From NCBI RefSeq assembly GCF_001423495.1, contig NZ_LMOG01000018.1:175255-239254 (forward strand): DNA of 64,000 bases, written 5' to 3'. This DNA comes from Xanthomonas sp. Leaf131 (GTDB taxonomy: Bacteria; Pseudomonadota; Gammaproteobacteria; Xanthomonadales; Xanthomonadaceae). A model generated the notes under the pieces. That model did not search any database. It had not been told where the DNA came from and saw only the letters and a list, made by a program, of their open reading frames with translations. Below, piece after piece: positions 8,847-18,310 of the stretch; position 1 is the first letter of the stretch; each line of letters begins with the position of its first letter. The translations under genes were made by a program, and so were the position numbers.

Positions 8847-10214
8847 ATGGATTCGCAAGTACTGAAAACCTTGCAGCAACTCGATGCCGCCCATCACCTG
8901 CATCCGTTCAACGACAACGCTGCATTGGCCGACAAGGGCACGCGCATCCTGACGCGCGGGCAGGGCGTGTATGTGTGGGATGCGGACGGCAACAAGTTGC
9001 TGGATGCGTTCGGCGGATTGTGGTGCGTGAATGTGGGCTACGGACGCAAGGAACTGGCACAGGCGGCGGCGCGGCAGATGGAGCAGTTGGCGTACTACAA
9101 CAGCTTCTTTCAGTGCACCACCGAGCCCACCATCCATCTGGCCGCCAAGCTGGCGGAGCTGGCGCCGGGCGATTTGAACCATGCGTTCTTCGCCAACTCC
9201 GGATCGGAGGCCAACGACACCATCCTGCGGTTGGTGCGGCATTTCTGGGCGGTGCAGGGGCAGCCGGAAAAGCGCATCTTCATCGGCCGCCACGACGGCT
9301 ATCACGGCACCACCATGGCCGGTGCCAGCCTTGGTGGCATGAAAGGCATGCACAAGCAGGGCGGCTTGCCGATTCCGGATATCCACCACATCGCCCCGCC
9401 GTATCACTTCGGCGATGGCGGGCAGATGGATCCAGAGGAATACGGGTTGCTTGCGGCAAAGCGCCTGGAAGACAAGATTCTGCAGCTCGGTCCTCAACAC
9501 GTGGCCGCGTTTATCGGCGAGCCGATCATGGGTGCGATCGGGGTCTACATCCCGCCGCGCAGTTACTGGCCGGAAATCGAGCGCATCTGCCGGCGCTACG
9601 ACGTGCTGCTGGTGGCCGACGAAGTGATCTGCGGCTTCGGGCGTACCGGTGCGTGGTTCGGTGCGGACTACTTCGGCTTCCAGCCCGATGTGATGACGCT
9701 CGCCAAGGGCATCACCTCCGGCTATATCCCGTTGGCGGCGGCGATGTTCAACGATCGCGTGGCCGGGGTGCTCAAGACACAGGGCGGCGAGCTGGCGCAC
9801 GGCGGCACCTATGCCGGGCATCCGGTGTGTGCGGCGGTGGCGTTGGAGAATCTGCGGCTGTTGCAGGACGAGGGCATCGTGGAGACCGCGCGCACCCGGA
9901 TTGCGCCGTATCTGGCGCAGCGCTGGGCCGAGCTGGGCGAACATCGCCTGGTGGGCGAGGCACGCATCGCCGGGCTGGTCGGCGCACTGGAACTGGTGCC
10001 GGACAAGCGCCAGCGCGGCACGTATTTTCCCGAGCGCGGGCGGGTGGGGGCGCTGTGCCGCGACTTCGCGCTACGGCGCGGGCTGATCCTGCGCGCGACC
10101 TACGACGCCATGCTGCTGTCGCCGCCGTTGATCATCACCTGCGAGCAGGTCGACGAGCTGTTCGACAAGGCCTGGGCGGCGCTGGACGACACCGCGCAGG
10201 CGCTGGGCCGGTGA
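8847..10214 (+). CDS. Class III PLP aminotransferase, putrescine/GABA type
   Basis: This protein of about 455 residues is a fold-type I, omega-aminotransferase. Evidence is NSGSEANDTILRLVRHFW, the active-site region DEVICGFGRTGAWFG and the Schiff-base lysine in TLAKGITSGYIPLAA. It resembles SpuC/putrescine-pyruvate and GABA aminotransferases, so in this locus it could deaminate putrescine directly or convert GABA to succinate semialdehyde. The ATG at 8847 (MDSQVLKTLQ) gives the family's normal N-terminus and follows CCGGAG; the frame stays open upstream to 8670, but that part overlaps the spacer after the hairpin repeat. Confidence 0.88.
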   Translation: MDSQVLKTLQQLDAAHHLHPFNDNAALADKGTRILTRGQGVYVWDADGNKLLDAFGGLWCVNVGYGRKELAQAAARQMEQLAYYNSFFQCTTEPTIHLAAKLAELAPGDLNHAFFANSGSEANDTILRLVRHFWAVQGQPEKRIFIGRHDGYHGTTMAGASLGGMKGMHKQGGLPIPDIHHIAPPYHFGDGGQMDPEEYGLLAAKRLEDKILQLGPQHVAAFIGEPIMGAIGVYIPPRSYWPEIERICRRYDVLLVADEVICGFGRTGAWFGADYFGFQPDVMTLAKGITSGYIPLAAAMFNDRVAGVLKTQGGELAHGGTYAGHPVCAAVALENLRLLQDEGIVETARTRIAPYLAQRWAELGEHRLVGEARIAGLVGALELVPDKRQRGTYFPERGRVGALCRDFALRRGLILRATYDAMLLSPPLIITCEQVDELFDKAWAALDDTAQALGR

Positions 10215-10228
10215 GTTGCCACAACGGA

Positions 10229-10255
10229 GCGCGCACGCGTCGGGAGGGTGCGCGC
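10229..10255 (+). terminator. Hairpin after the aminotransferase gene
   Basis: GCGCGCAC (10229-10236) and GTGCGCGC (10248-10255) form an 8-bp perfect stem 15 bases after the stop codon. There is no T-run, so it could be a Rho-dependent end or an mRNA-stabilising hairpin rather than an intrinsic terminator. Confidence 0.35.
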
Positions 10256-10456
10256 AACGTGTAGAGCCCGCAATGGTCGAATGCGACAAGCCGCCCCGCA
10301 CAACGGCCGCGCCCGCCAGGTGCTGTACACAGCCGTTTTCGATAGCCGCTCCAGGCCAGGCAAATAAGCTGGGCAAACAGAAACCCGATGCGTAGGCTGG
10401 AACCTCGGCCGGCCACATCGCCGGCCTGCCATCACCGCGCTGCCTTGGAGATCCAC

Positions 10457-11572
10457 ATGACGTTGCGACTGCTCGCCCTGACGCTGTCCACCACCTTGTT
10501 GGCTGCCTGCGGCGGCGGCACTGCGCCAGGCAATGCCGATGCGCGGGCCAAGGTGCTCAACGTCTACAACTACTCGGACTACATCGCCGAAGACACCATT
10601 CCCGCGTTCGAAAAGAGCAGCGGCATCAAGGTCACCTACGACGTGTTCGACAGCGACGAAATGGTGGAAGCCAAACTGCTCGCCGGCGGCAGCGATTACG
10701 ACGTGGTGGTGCCCACGCTCAGCTTCTTCGGCCGGCAGATCCAGGCGGGCGTCTTCCTGCCGTTGGACAAGAGCAAGATCCCCAATCTGGCCAATCTCGA
10801 CCCGGACATCATGCGCCGCATCGCCGCGCAGGATCCAGGTAACGCCTTCGGCGTGCCGTACATGATCGGCACCACCGGCATCGGCTACAACGTGGACAAG
10901 CTCAAGGCCATCTTCGGCACCACCGAAGTCGCCAACAGCTGGGATCTGGTGTTCAAGCCGGAGAATCTGTCCAGGTTGAAGGACTGCGGCGTCACCATCC
11001 TCGACACGCCCTCGGACATGCTTCCGATCGCGCTCAATTATCTGGGCCTGGATCCGCACAGCACAGTGCCGGCGGAGATCGAAAAAGCCGCCGCGCTGAT
11101 CAAGACGATTCGCCCGTACGTGCAGAACTTCCACTCCAGCCAGTACGTGACCTCGCTGGCCAACGGCAATACCTGTCTTGCAGTGGGCTGGTCGGGCGAC
11201 ATCATCCAGGCGCGCGACCGCGCGGTAGAGGCCGGCAACACCGTCAAGGTGGCCTATTCGATCCCGAAGGAAGGCGCGCCGCAGTGGTTCGACATGCTGG
11301 CCATTCCCAAGGACGCCAAGCACCCCGACAACGCTTACGCCTTCATCAATTATCTGTTGAAGCCGGAAGTAGCCGCAGCCAACAGCAACTTCATCCATTA
11401 CGCCAATCCGGTGCGCACTGCCACGCCGCTGGTGGATGCAGCGATCCGCAACGACCCCACCATTTACCCGCCGCCGGAAGTGACCGCAAAGATGTTCACG
11501 TATGCGATCAATCCGCCGGAGGTGGACCGGCTGTATACGCGACTATGGACCGAGATCAAGACCGGTCGCTAA
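10457..11572 (+). CDS. potF: Putrescine/polyamine ABC transporter substrate-binding lipoprotein
   Basis: The precursor of about 371 residues is a periplasmic type II binding protein of the PotD/PotF family (KVLNVYNYSDYIAEDTIPAFE near the mature N-terminus, typical of PotF). The leader MTLRLLALTLSTTLLAACGG has the lipobox LAAC, so the protein is probably anchored as a lipoprotein, unlike the soluble E. coli PotF. The ATG at 10457 follows TTGGAG. It would deliver putrescine or a related polyamine to PotA-PotH-PotI, which are encoded 4.6 kb downstream beyond an efflux operon. Confidence 0.9.
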   Translation: MTLRLLALTLSTTLLAACGGGTAPGNADARAKVLNVYNYSDYIAEDTIPAFEKSSGIKVTYDVFDSDEMVEAKLLAGGSDYDVVVPTLSFFGRQIQAGVFLPLDKSKIPNLANLDPDIMRRIAAQDPGNAFGVPYMIGTTGIGYNVDKLKAIFGTTEVANSWDLVFKPENLSRLKDCGVTILDTPSDMLPIALNYLGLDPHSTVPAEIEKAAALIKTIRPYVQNFHSSQYVTSLANGNTCLAVGWSGDIIQARDRAVEAGNTVKVAYSIPKEGAPQWFDMLAIPKDAKHPDNAYAFINYLLKPEVAAANSNFIHYANPVRTATPLVDAAIRNDPTIYPPPEVTAKMFTYAINPPEVDRLYTRLWTEIKTGR

Positions 11573-11770
11573 CCGCTGCGAACAGACAACACGTGCCTGT
11601 ACCGGCGCTTGCTAATCATCTGCCCATCAGTCCGAGTGGCGGCTGACTGCGGTCGTCACGCAATCTGTACCGGGCGGTTCAAATAATTGTATGGTTGCGC
11701 CGCCTTCGCCGGAACCGCTGTTGCGGCACGTCGTTGCGCGCGCCTCGCCCACGACACAGGACGCCTGACT

Positions 11771-12973
11771 TTGAGCAACCACGATCACCAGCCCAACGAC
11801 GGCCAGGCTTCGGCCCAGGATGCCCAAGGCAACGCTGCACACAACGAGCAGGAGCCGCCCAAGCCCTCGCCGTTGAAGAACCCCAAGGTGAAGTGGACGC
11901 TGATCGTGGTCGGCTTGCTGGTGGTGGTGTTGTTGGCGCTCTGGCTGGCCTACTACCTGATCAAGGGCCGCTACATGCAGAGCACCAATAACGCCTATCT
12001 GCAGGCCGATTCGGTGGCCGTGGCGCCGCGCGTCAGCGGCTATGTGACCCAGGTGATGGTGGGCGACAACCAGATCGTGGAGGCCGGCCAGCCGCTGCTG
12101 CAGATCGACGATCGCACCTACCAGGCCACCCTGCAGCAGGCCGAAGCCGCAATTGCCGCCCGCCAGGCCGATATCGCTGCGGCAACCGCCAATGTCTCCG
12201 GGCAAGAGTCGTCGCTGGTGCAGGCGCGTAGCCAGGTGACCTCGGCAGCGGCAAGCCTGAAATTCGCCCAGGCCGAAGTGAGGCGCTTCGCCCCGTTGGC
12301 CGCCTCGGGTGCAGACACCCACGAACATCAGGAAAGCCTGCAGCACGAGCTGGCACGCGCACGTGCCCAGTACGATGCCGCGCAGGCGCAGGCCAAGGGC
12401 GCGCAGAGCCAGATCCTGGCCAGCAACGCACAACTGGAACAGGCGCAGGCCGGCGTCAAGCAGGCCACCGCCGATGCCGACCAGGCCCGCGTCGCAGTGG
12501 AAGACACCCGCCTGACCAGTCGCATTCGTGGCCGGGTCGGCGACAAGACCGTGCAGGTGGGCCAGTTCCTCGGCGCCGGCACCCGCACCATGACCATCGT
12601 GCCGCAGCAATCGCTGTATCTGGTCGCCAATTTCAAGGAAACCCAGGTCGGCCTGATGCGTCCGGGCCAACCGGCCGAGATCGAGGTCGATGCGCTGTCG
12701 GGCGTGAAGCTGCACGGCAAGATCGAAAGCCTGTCGCCGGGCACCGGTTCGCAATTCGCACTGCTGCCGCCGGAGAACGCCACCGGCAACTTCACCAAAG
12801 TCGTCCAGCGCATTCCGGTACGGATTCGCGTGTTGGCTGGCGAAGAGGCGCGCAAGGTGCTGGTGCCCGGCATGTCGGTCGAAGTCACCGTGGACACGCG
12901 CTCGGCCAAGGATGCCAAGCAACGGGCCGAGGAGGAATCCGATCGCGTGCAGGCGCAGGAGCGCGCGCGATGA
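11771..12973 (+). CDS. EmrA-type periplasmic adaptor (HlyD/MFP family) of a multidrug pump
   Basis: This protein of about 400 residues has an N-terminal cytoplasmic tail rich in H, N and Q, one membrane anchor (about 38-62), a barrel/lipoyl half (VAPRVSGYVTQVMVGDNQIV), a long alpha-helical hairpin (about 110-240) and the returning barrel. It bridges the inner-membrane pump and outer-membrane factor. The favoured start is TTG at 11771 (then SNHDHQPND), with AGGA about 12 bases upstream; the frame also opens further upstream at 11687, but that stretch (MYGCAAFAGTAV) does not look like the family. An AT-rich spot at 11680-11693 may be the promoter. Confidence 0.85.
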   Translation: MSNHDHQPNDGQASAQDAQGNAAHNEQEPPKPSPLKNPKVKWTLIVVGLLVVVLLALWLAYYLIKGRYMQSTNNAYLQADSVAVAPRVSGYVTQVMVGDNQIVEAGQPLLQIDDRTYQATLQQAEAAIAARQADIAAATANVSGQESSLVQARSQVTSAAASLKFAQAEVRRFAPLAASGADTHEHQESLQHELARARAQYDAAQAQAKGAQSQILASNAQLEQAQAGVKQATADADQARVAVEDTRLTSRIRGRVGDKTVQVGQFLGAGTRTMTIVPQQSLYLVANFKETQVGLMRPGQPAEIEVDALSGVKLHGKIESLSPGTGSQFALLPPENATGNFTKVVQRIPVRIRVLAGEEARKVLVPGMSVEVTVDTRSAKDAKQRAEEESDRVQAQERAR

Positions 12974-14556
12974 ATGCAACGGCAGCCCCCGGCCCGCGTG
13001 CCGGGGGCAGCGCGCAACGCGAGAAGGCCGAGCCGGGTGCCTGGCTGGCGGTGCTGGCCGGCACCATCGGCTCGTTCATGGCGACGCTGGATATCTCCAT
13101 CGTCAACGCGGCGCTGCCCACCATCCAGGGCGAAGTCGGCGCCAGCGGCACCGAAGGCACCTGGATTTCCACCGCCTACCTGGTCGCCGAGATCATCATG
13201 ATCCCGCTGACCGGCTGGTTCGTGCGCACGCTGGGTCTGCGCAACTTCCTGCTGATCTGCGCGGTGATGTTCACTGCGTTCTCGGTGGTGTGCGGCCTCT
13301 CAACCTCGTTGACGATGATGATCATCGGCCGCGTCGGGCAGGGCCTGGCTGGTGGTGCGTTGATTCCCACCGCGCTGACCATCGTCGCCACGCGCCTGCC
13401 GCCGAGTCAGCAGACCATGGGCACCGCCTTGTTCGGCATGACCGTGATCATGGGCCCGGTGATCGGCCCGCTGCTGGGCGGCTGGCTCACCGAAAACGTC
13501 AGCTGGCACTACGCGTTCTTCATCAACGTGCCGATCTGCGTTGGCCTGGTGGCCTTGTTGCTGCTTGGGTTGAAGCATGAAAAAGGCGATTGGGCCGGCC
13601 TGCTCAATGCCGACTGGCTAGGCATCTACGGTCTGACCGCCGGCCTGGGCGGACTCACCGTGGTGCTGGAAGAAGGCCAGCGCGAGCGCTGGTTCGAATC
13701 CAGCGAGATCAACATGCTGAGCCTGATCTCCCTAAGCGGATTCATCGCGCTGGTGATTACCCAGTTTCGCCGGCGGCCGCCGGTGATCCGGCTGTCGTTG
13801 CTGCTGCATCGCAGCTTCGGTGCGGTGTTCGTCATGATCATGGCCGTGGGCATGATCCTGTTCGGGGTCATGTACATGATTCCGCAGTTTCTGGCGGTGA
13901 TCTCCGGCTACAACACCGAGCAGGCCGGCTACGTGCTGCTGCTGTCCGGTCTGCCCACCGTGCTGCTGATGCCGATGATGCCCAAGCTGCTGGAGGTGGT
14001 GGACGTGCGCATCCTGGTGATCGCCGGGCTGATCTGTTTTGCTGCGGCCTGTTTCGTCAATCTGTCGCTGACTGCCGACACCGTGGGCATGCACTTCGTG
14101 ACCGGTCAGTTGCTGCAGGGCTGCGGGTTGGCGCTGGCGATGATGTCGCTGAATCAAGCTGCGATTTCGTCGGTGCCGCCCGAGCTGGCCGGCGATGCCT
14201 CGGGCTTGTTCAACGCCGGCCGCAATCTTGGCGGCTCGGTGGGCCTGGCGCTGATTTCCACGTTTCAGGAACGCCGCATGACCTTCCACACAGAGACCAT
14301 CGGCAGCGCGATCACCGCCAATGCCTCACGCGCGCAGGAGTTCCTCTCCGGTCTGGGCGCGCAGATGCCCGGCAGCGCCGGTGCGGAGGCGGCCATTCGC
14401 TCGATCGCGCAGCTGGCGCGCATGGTGCAGCAGCAGGCCCTGGTGATGACCTATAGCGATCTGTTCTGGATCTTCGGCGTGATCGTGGTCTGCACGATTC
14501 CGCTGGCCTTTTTGCTCAAGCCGTTACCCAAGGGGGCGCACCTTGCAATGCACTGA
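12970..14556 (+). CDS. EmrB-type MFS efflux pump (DHA2 family, 14 TM)
   Basis: The 528-residue inner-membrane drug:H+ antiporter carries DHA2 landmarks: SFMATLDISIVNAALPTI in segment 1, TAYLVAEIIMIPLTGWF, and GPVIGPLLGGWLTEN in segment 5. The start ATG overlaps the adaptor's stop by four bases (ATGA), so the two are translationally coupled. With the upstream adaptor and downstream outer-membrane factor it forms a complete tripartite exporter. Substrate is unknown; known homologues export hydrophobic antibiotics, uncouplers or fatty acids. Confidence 0.92.
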   Translation: MNATAAPGPRAGGSAQREKAEPGAWLAVLAGTIGSFMATLDISIVNAALPTIQGEVGASGTEGTWISTAYLVAEIIMIPLTGWFVRTLGLRNFLLICAVMFTAFSVVCGLSTSLTMMIIGRVGQGLAGGALIPTALTIVATRLPPSQQTMGTALFGMTVIMGPVIGPLLGGWLTENVSWHYAFFINVPICVGLVALLLLGLKHEKGDWAGLLNADWLGIYGLTAGLGGLTVVLEEGQRERWFESSEINMLSLISLSGFIALVITQFRRRPPVIRLSLLLHRSFGAVFVMIMAVGMILFGVMYMIPQFLAVISGYNTEQAGYVLLLSGLPTVLLMPMMPKLLEVVDVRILVIAGLICFAAACFVNLSLTADTVGMHFVTGQLLQGCGLALAMMSLNQAAISSVPPELAGDASGLFNAGRNLGGSVGLALISTFQERRMTFHTETIGSAITANASRAQEFLSGLGAQMPGSAGAEAAIRSIAQLARMVQQQALVMTYSDLFWIFGVIVVCTIPLAFLLKPLPKGAHLAMH

Positions 14557-14560
14557 TTCC

Positions 14561-16051
14561 ATGCGCCTGATCCGCATGCCACTGGCAGCCGCGTTGAGCG
14601 CCGTGTTGCTCGGCGGCTGCATGCTCGGCCCCAACTACACCAAGGCGCCGCCAGTGGCCGATGCGGCCATGCAGGCACCGGCACTGCATCGCGCCAGCGA
14701 CGCCGAGGTGATTGCCGCTGCGCCGTTGAATCACTGGTGGGAGGAGCTGCACGACCCGATGCTCACCCAACTGGTCACTCAGGCGCTGGCCGACAGCCCC
14801 AATCTGCGTGCGGCGCAGGCACGTCTGCGTGCCAATCGCGCACTGGCCCGCCAACGCCGCGCCGAGCGCTTGCCTAAGCTCAACGCCAGCGCCTTGTACG
14901 CGTATGCCGAGCCGCCGCAGACCATCGTCGACACGCTCGGCGAGTTGCAAAATGGCCAGAACAGCCAGCCGCCGGCCGCGGGCGAGGAAGAGGCGAGCCT
15001 GGACAAGACCCAGATCTACAGCGTCGGCTTCGATGCCAGCTGGGAGCTGGATCTGTTCGGCCGCCGTCGTCGCGCCGCCGAAGGTGCCTTGGCACAGGCG
15101 CAGGCCTCCGAAGCCGAGCTGGCCGATGCGCAGGTGCAGCTGGCTGCCGAAGTCGGGCAGGTCTATCTCAACTACCGCGGGTTGCAGGCGCGCTTGGCCA
15201 TTGCCGACGCCAACCTCGACAAGATCGGGCAGACGCTGCGCCTGACCCAGCAGCGCCGCGAACAAGGCGCTGCTTCGGACCTGCAGGTCGAGCAGATCGC
15301 CACGCAAGTGCAGCAGCAACAGGCGCAACGCCTGCCGCTGGACATGCAGTCGCAGGAGGCATTGGACCAGTTGGCGCTGATGGTCGGGCGTGAGCCCGGT
15401 GCGCTGGATACGCAACTGAGCACAACCCAGCCGCTGCCGATGCTGCCCGCGCAGGTGCGCGTGGACGATGCCGGTGCGTTGATTCGCCGGCGGCCTGACG
15501 TGCGCAAGGCCGAGCGCGAGCTGGCCGCCTCCAGCGCGCAGATCGGCGAGGCCTTGAACGCGTATTTCCCGCAGGTGACCCTGCTGGGCGGTCTGAGCTG
15601 GGTGGCTGGTTCGCCTGGCGATTTCAACTCCGATGCGCTGACCACGCTAGCGGTACCGATGTTGCGCTGGTCGATCTTCGATTTCGGCCGCACCAAGGCG
15701 CAGGTAGCGCAGGCGCGTGCCGGCAATGCCGGCCGCGAGGCCGCGTACGAGGGTGCGGTGCTGGGTGCGTTGCAGGACGCCAATTCGGCGTTGGCGCGCT
15801 TTGGTTCGGCGCGCAAGCAACTGGTGGTCGCACGCCAGGCCGAAGCCTCGGCCTCGCGCTCGGCCGGGCTGATGCAGCAGCGGCGCGATGCCGGCGCCAC
15901 CTCGTCGATCGATCTGCTCGACGTGCAACGCCAGCAATTGTCCGCGCAGGACGCCGCCGCGCAGGCGCAGGTGCAGTTGCTGGTGAACTACGTCGCCTTA
16001 CAGAAAAGCCTGGGGTTAGGTTGGAGCGAGCCGGCGCAGGACGCGCGCTGA
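14561..16051 (+). CDS. Outer-membrane efflux lipoprotein (NodT/TolC family)
   Basis: The precursor of about 496 residues has leader MRLIRMPLAAALSAVLLGGC with a lipobox ending at Cys17 and then MLGPNYTKAPP, a typical NodT/OprM-like N-terminus. Two outer-membrane-efflux repeats follow (HWWEELHDPMLTQLVTQAL and ALIRRRPDVRKAERELAAS regions). It starts five bases after the emrB stop; an in-frame TTG at 14543 inside emrB is less likely. It closes the tripartite system in the outer membrane. Confidence 0.9.
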   Translation: MRLIRMPLAAALSAVLLGGCMLGPNYTKAPPVADAAMQAPALHRASDAEVIAAAPLNHWWEELHDPMLTQLVTQALADSPNLRAAQARLRANRALARQRRAERLPKLNASALYAYAEPPQTIVDTLGELQNGQNSQPPAAGEEEASLDKTQIYSVGFDASWELDLFGRRRRAAEGALAQAQASEAELADAQVQLAAEVGQVYLNYRGLQARLAIADANLDKIGQTLRLTQQRREQGAASDLQVEQIATQVQQQQAQRLPLDMQSQEALDQLALMVGREPGALDTQLSTTQPLPMLPAQVRVDDAGALIRRRPDVRKAERELAASSAQIGEALNAYFPQVTLLGGLSWVAGSPGDFNSDALTTLAVPMLRWSIFDFGRTKAQVAQARAGNAGREAAYEGAVLGALQDANSALARFGSARKQLVVARQAEASASRSAGLMQQRRDAGATSSIDLLDVQRQQLSAQDAAAQAQVQLLVNYVALQKSLGLGWSEPAQDAR

Positions 16052-16160
16052 TCGATTTCTGATGCGGCGGGCGCAAGCGCTGCAGCCGCGTGCGGGTTTT
16101 GCCATGATGCGGTGAGTGGTCGCTGTGGCGGCACTCGCGCCTTCGCAATCGAGAGGTTTC

Positions 16161-17279
16161 ATGGCACTGACCCAGCAGCTCTCCACCGGCGACACCGCGT
16201 ATCTGAGCATCAGCGAGGTCCGCAAGGAGTTCGACGGCTTCGTCGCGGTCGACGATGTCAGCCTGCAGATTCGCAAGGGCGAAATCTTCGCGCTGCTGGG
16301 CGGCTCGGGCAGTGGCAAGTCCACATTGCTGCGCTGCCTGGCCGGTTTCGAGCGGCCGACCAAGGGGCGCATCGTGCTCGACGGCCAGCCGATCGACGCG
16401 CTGCCACCGTACGAACGCCCGATCAACATGATGTTCCAGTCGTATGCGCTGTTTCCGCATATGAGCGTGGAGCAGAACATCGCGTTCGGATTGAAGCAGG
16501 AAGCCTTGTCCAGATCCGCCATTGCCGCACGTGTCGGCGAGATGCTGGAGCTGGTGCAGCTCGGCAGCTTGGCCAAGCGCAAGCCGCATCAATTATCCGG
16601 CGGGCAGCAGCAACGCGTGGCGTTGGCGCGCTCCCTGGCCAAGCGCCCCAAGCTGCTGTTGCTGGACGAACCGATGGGCGCGCTGGACAAGAAACTGCGC
16701 TCCCAAATGCAGCTGGAACTGGTCAACATCATCGAGACCTCCGGCGTCACCTGCGTCATGGTCACCCACGACCAGGAAGAGGCCATGACCATGGCCACCC
16801 GCATCGCGCTCATGGACCAGGGCTGGATCCAGCAGGTCGGCACCCCGGATGAGATCTACGAACAACCGGCCAACCGCTTCGCGGCCGAATTCATCGGCTC
16901 GGTCAATCTGATCGACGCGGTCATCGTCGAAGACGAACCGGATTACGTCGGTTTGAAAACAGCGGCATTCGATGCACCTATCCGCATCGGCCACGGCATC
17001 ACCGGATTCGCAGGACAGCCGGTGGCGTTTGCGCTGCGTCCGGAAAAACTGGCCATCGGCAAGAACGAACCCGCGCAGGCCTGCAACAAGGCGCAGGGCG
17101 TGATCGAAGACATCGCCTATTTCGGCAGCCATTCGGTCTATCACGTGCGCTTGCCGAGCGGCTTCAAGTTGATGGCCCATTTCGCCAACCGCCAGCGTTG
17201 GGCCAGCGAAGCGCTGACCTGGGGCGATGCGGTGTGGGTGGGTTGGGGCGAGGACGACGGCGTGGTGCTGACCGCATGA
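16161..17279 (+). CDS. potA: Polyamine ABC transporter ATP-binding protein
   Basis: The ATPase of about 372 residues has Walker A GGSGSGKST, the signature LSGGQQQRVALARSL, Walker B LLLLDEPMGALD and the switch histidine in VTHDQEEAMT. The C-terminal TOBE-like part (from about 240) is as in PotA/PotG. ATG at 16161 follows GAGAGG. It energises putrescine uptake through PotH-PotI. The stop codon is directly followed by a family 2 repeat. Confidence 0.93.
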   Translation: MALTQQLSTGDTAYLSISEVRKEFDGFVAVDDVSLQIRKGEIFALLGGSGSGKSTLLRCLAGFERPTKGRIVLDGQPIDALPPYERPINMMFQSYALFPHMSVEQNIAFGLKQEALSRSAIAARVGEMLELVQLGSLAKRKPHQLSGGQQQRVALARSLAKRPKLLLLDEPMGALDKKLRSQMQLELVNIIETSGVTCVMVTHDQEEAMTMATRIALMDQGWIQQVGTPDEIYEQPANRFAAEFIGSVNLIDAVIVEDEPDYVGLKTAAFDAPIRIGHGITGFAGQPVAFALRPEKLAIGKNEPAQACNKAQGVIEDIAYFGSHSVYHVRLPSGFKLMAHFANRQRWASEALTWGDAVWVGWGEDDGVVLTA

Positions 17280-18310
17280 GAGCGGCCAGCAAAAGTACTG
17301 GGCAGCCGCCAGGGGGGCGCGGCCGGTGCTCGGAATCGGCATGTACCACTCGTACACTGCGGTTCCTCCGCGCCCCCCTGGCGACTGCTCGCTACGTTTT
17401 GCTAGCCACTCTTCGCCATGCACTGCCGGGCGCGCGCTGGGGCGTGATCGCCGCACCGTATCTGTGGCTGCTGGTGTTCTTTGCGATTCCGTTCCTGATC
17501 GTGCTGAAGATCTCCTTCGCCGAGCACGCCACCGCAATGCCGCCGTACACGCCATTGTTCGCCGTGGCTGCCGATGGCGCGGTGAGCATCAAGCTGCATC
17601 TGGGCAACTATCTGGTCTTGTTGCGCGACAGCCAGTACGTGGCGGCGTATGCGAGTTCGATCAAGATTGCAGCGATCTCCACTGCGCTTGCGCTGCTGAT
17701 CGGCTACCCGATGGTCTACGTGATCGCACGTCTGCCGCTGGCTACGCGCAACGTGGCGATGATGCTGGTGGTGCTGCCATCGTGGACCTCGTTCCTGATC
17801 CGCGTGTACGCCTGGATCGGCATCCTCGACAGCAACGGATTGCTCAATCAGGCGCTGCTGGCACTGGGCGTGATCCGGCAACCGTTGCACCTGCTGTACA
17901 CGCCGATCGCCGCCTACATCGGCATCGTCTACTGCTATCTGCCGTTCATGGTGTTGCCGCTGTACGCCAATCTGGTCAAGCACGATCAACGCTTGCTTGA
18001 AGCGGCCTACGATCTGGGCGCGCGGCCGTGGCAGGCGTTTAGGCGCATCACCTTGCCGCTCTCGCGCAACGGCATCGTGGCCGGCTGCATGCTGGTGATG
18101 ATTCCGGCGGTGGGCGAATTCGTCATCCCGGAAATGCTGGGCGGCCCCGACACCCTGATGATCGGCCGCGTGCTGTGGGGCGAGTTCTTCAATAATCGCG
18201 ACTGGCCGGTGGCCGCTGCAGTGGCCACGGTGATGCTGCTGTTGTTGCTGGTGCCGATCGTGATCTTCCACCGTTACCAACAGCGCGAGCTGGAAGGGCG
18301 GCTCACATGA
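17276..18310 (+). CDS. potH: Polyamine ABC transporter permease (PotH/PotB type), 5' end in a repeat element
   Basis: This inner-membrane permease has six hydrophobic segments and the ABC permease EAA loop EAAYDLGARPWQAFRRITLP near the C-terminal part. The first possible start, ATG at 17276, overlaps the potA stop (ATGA) and would give 344 residues. However the first 41 or so codons come from the family 2 repeat at 17281-17412 and are not permease-like. The recognisable protein begins around TTG at 17399 (LLATLRHALPGARWG), which would give about 303 residues. Which start is used decides whether the protein carries a repeat-encoded N-terminal extension. It ends overlapping potI. Confidence 0.87.
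   Translation: MRAASKSTGQPPGGRGRCSESACTTRTLRFLRAPLATARYVLLATLRHALPGARWGVIAAPYLWLLVFFAIPFLIVLKISFAEHATAMPPYTPLFAVAADGAVSIKLHLGNYLVLLRDSQYVAAYASSIKIAAISTALALLIGYPMVYVIARLPLATRNVAMMLVVLPSWTSFLIRVYAWIGILDSNGLLNQALLALGVIRQPLHLLYTPIAAYIGIVYCYLPFMVLPLYANLVKHDQRLLEAAYDLGARPWQAFRRITLPLSRNGIVAGCMLVMIPAVGEFVIPEMLGGPDTLMIGRVLWGEFFNNRDWPVAAAVATVMLLLLLVPIVIFHRYQQRELEGRLT
17281..17412 (+). repeat. Family 2 repeat with terminal inverted repeats, at the start of potH
   Basis: Left and right arms of about 42 bases are complementary with a few mismatches and one gap. The innermost 16 bases are perfect (CGCCAGGGGGGCGCGG at 17307-17322 against 17368-17383). The middle contains GTGCTCGGAATCGGCATG and TGTACCACTCGTACA. 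A homologous inverted copy is at 35099-35191 and an end fragment at 3074-3109. It starts one base after the potA stop. Confidence 0.8.
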
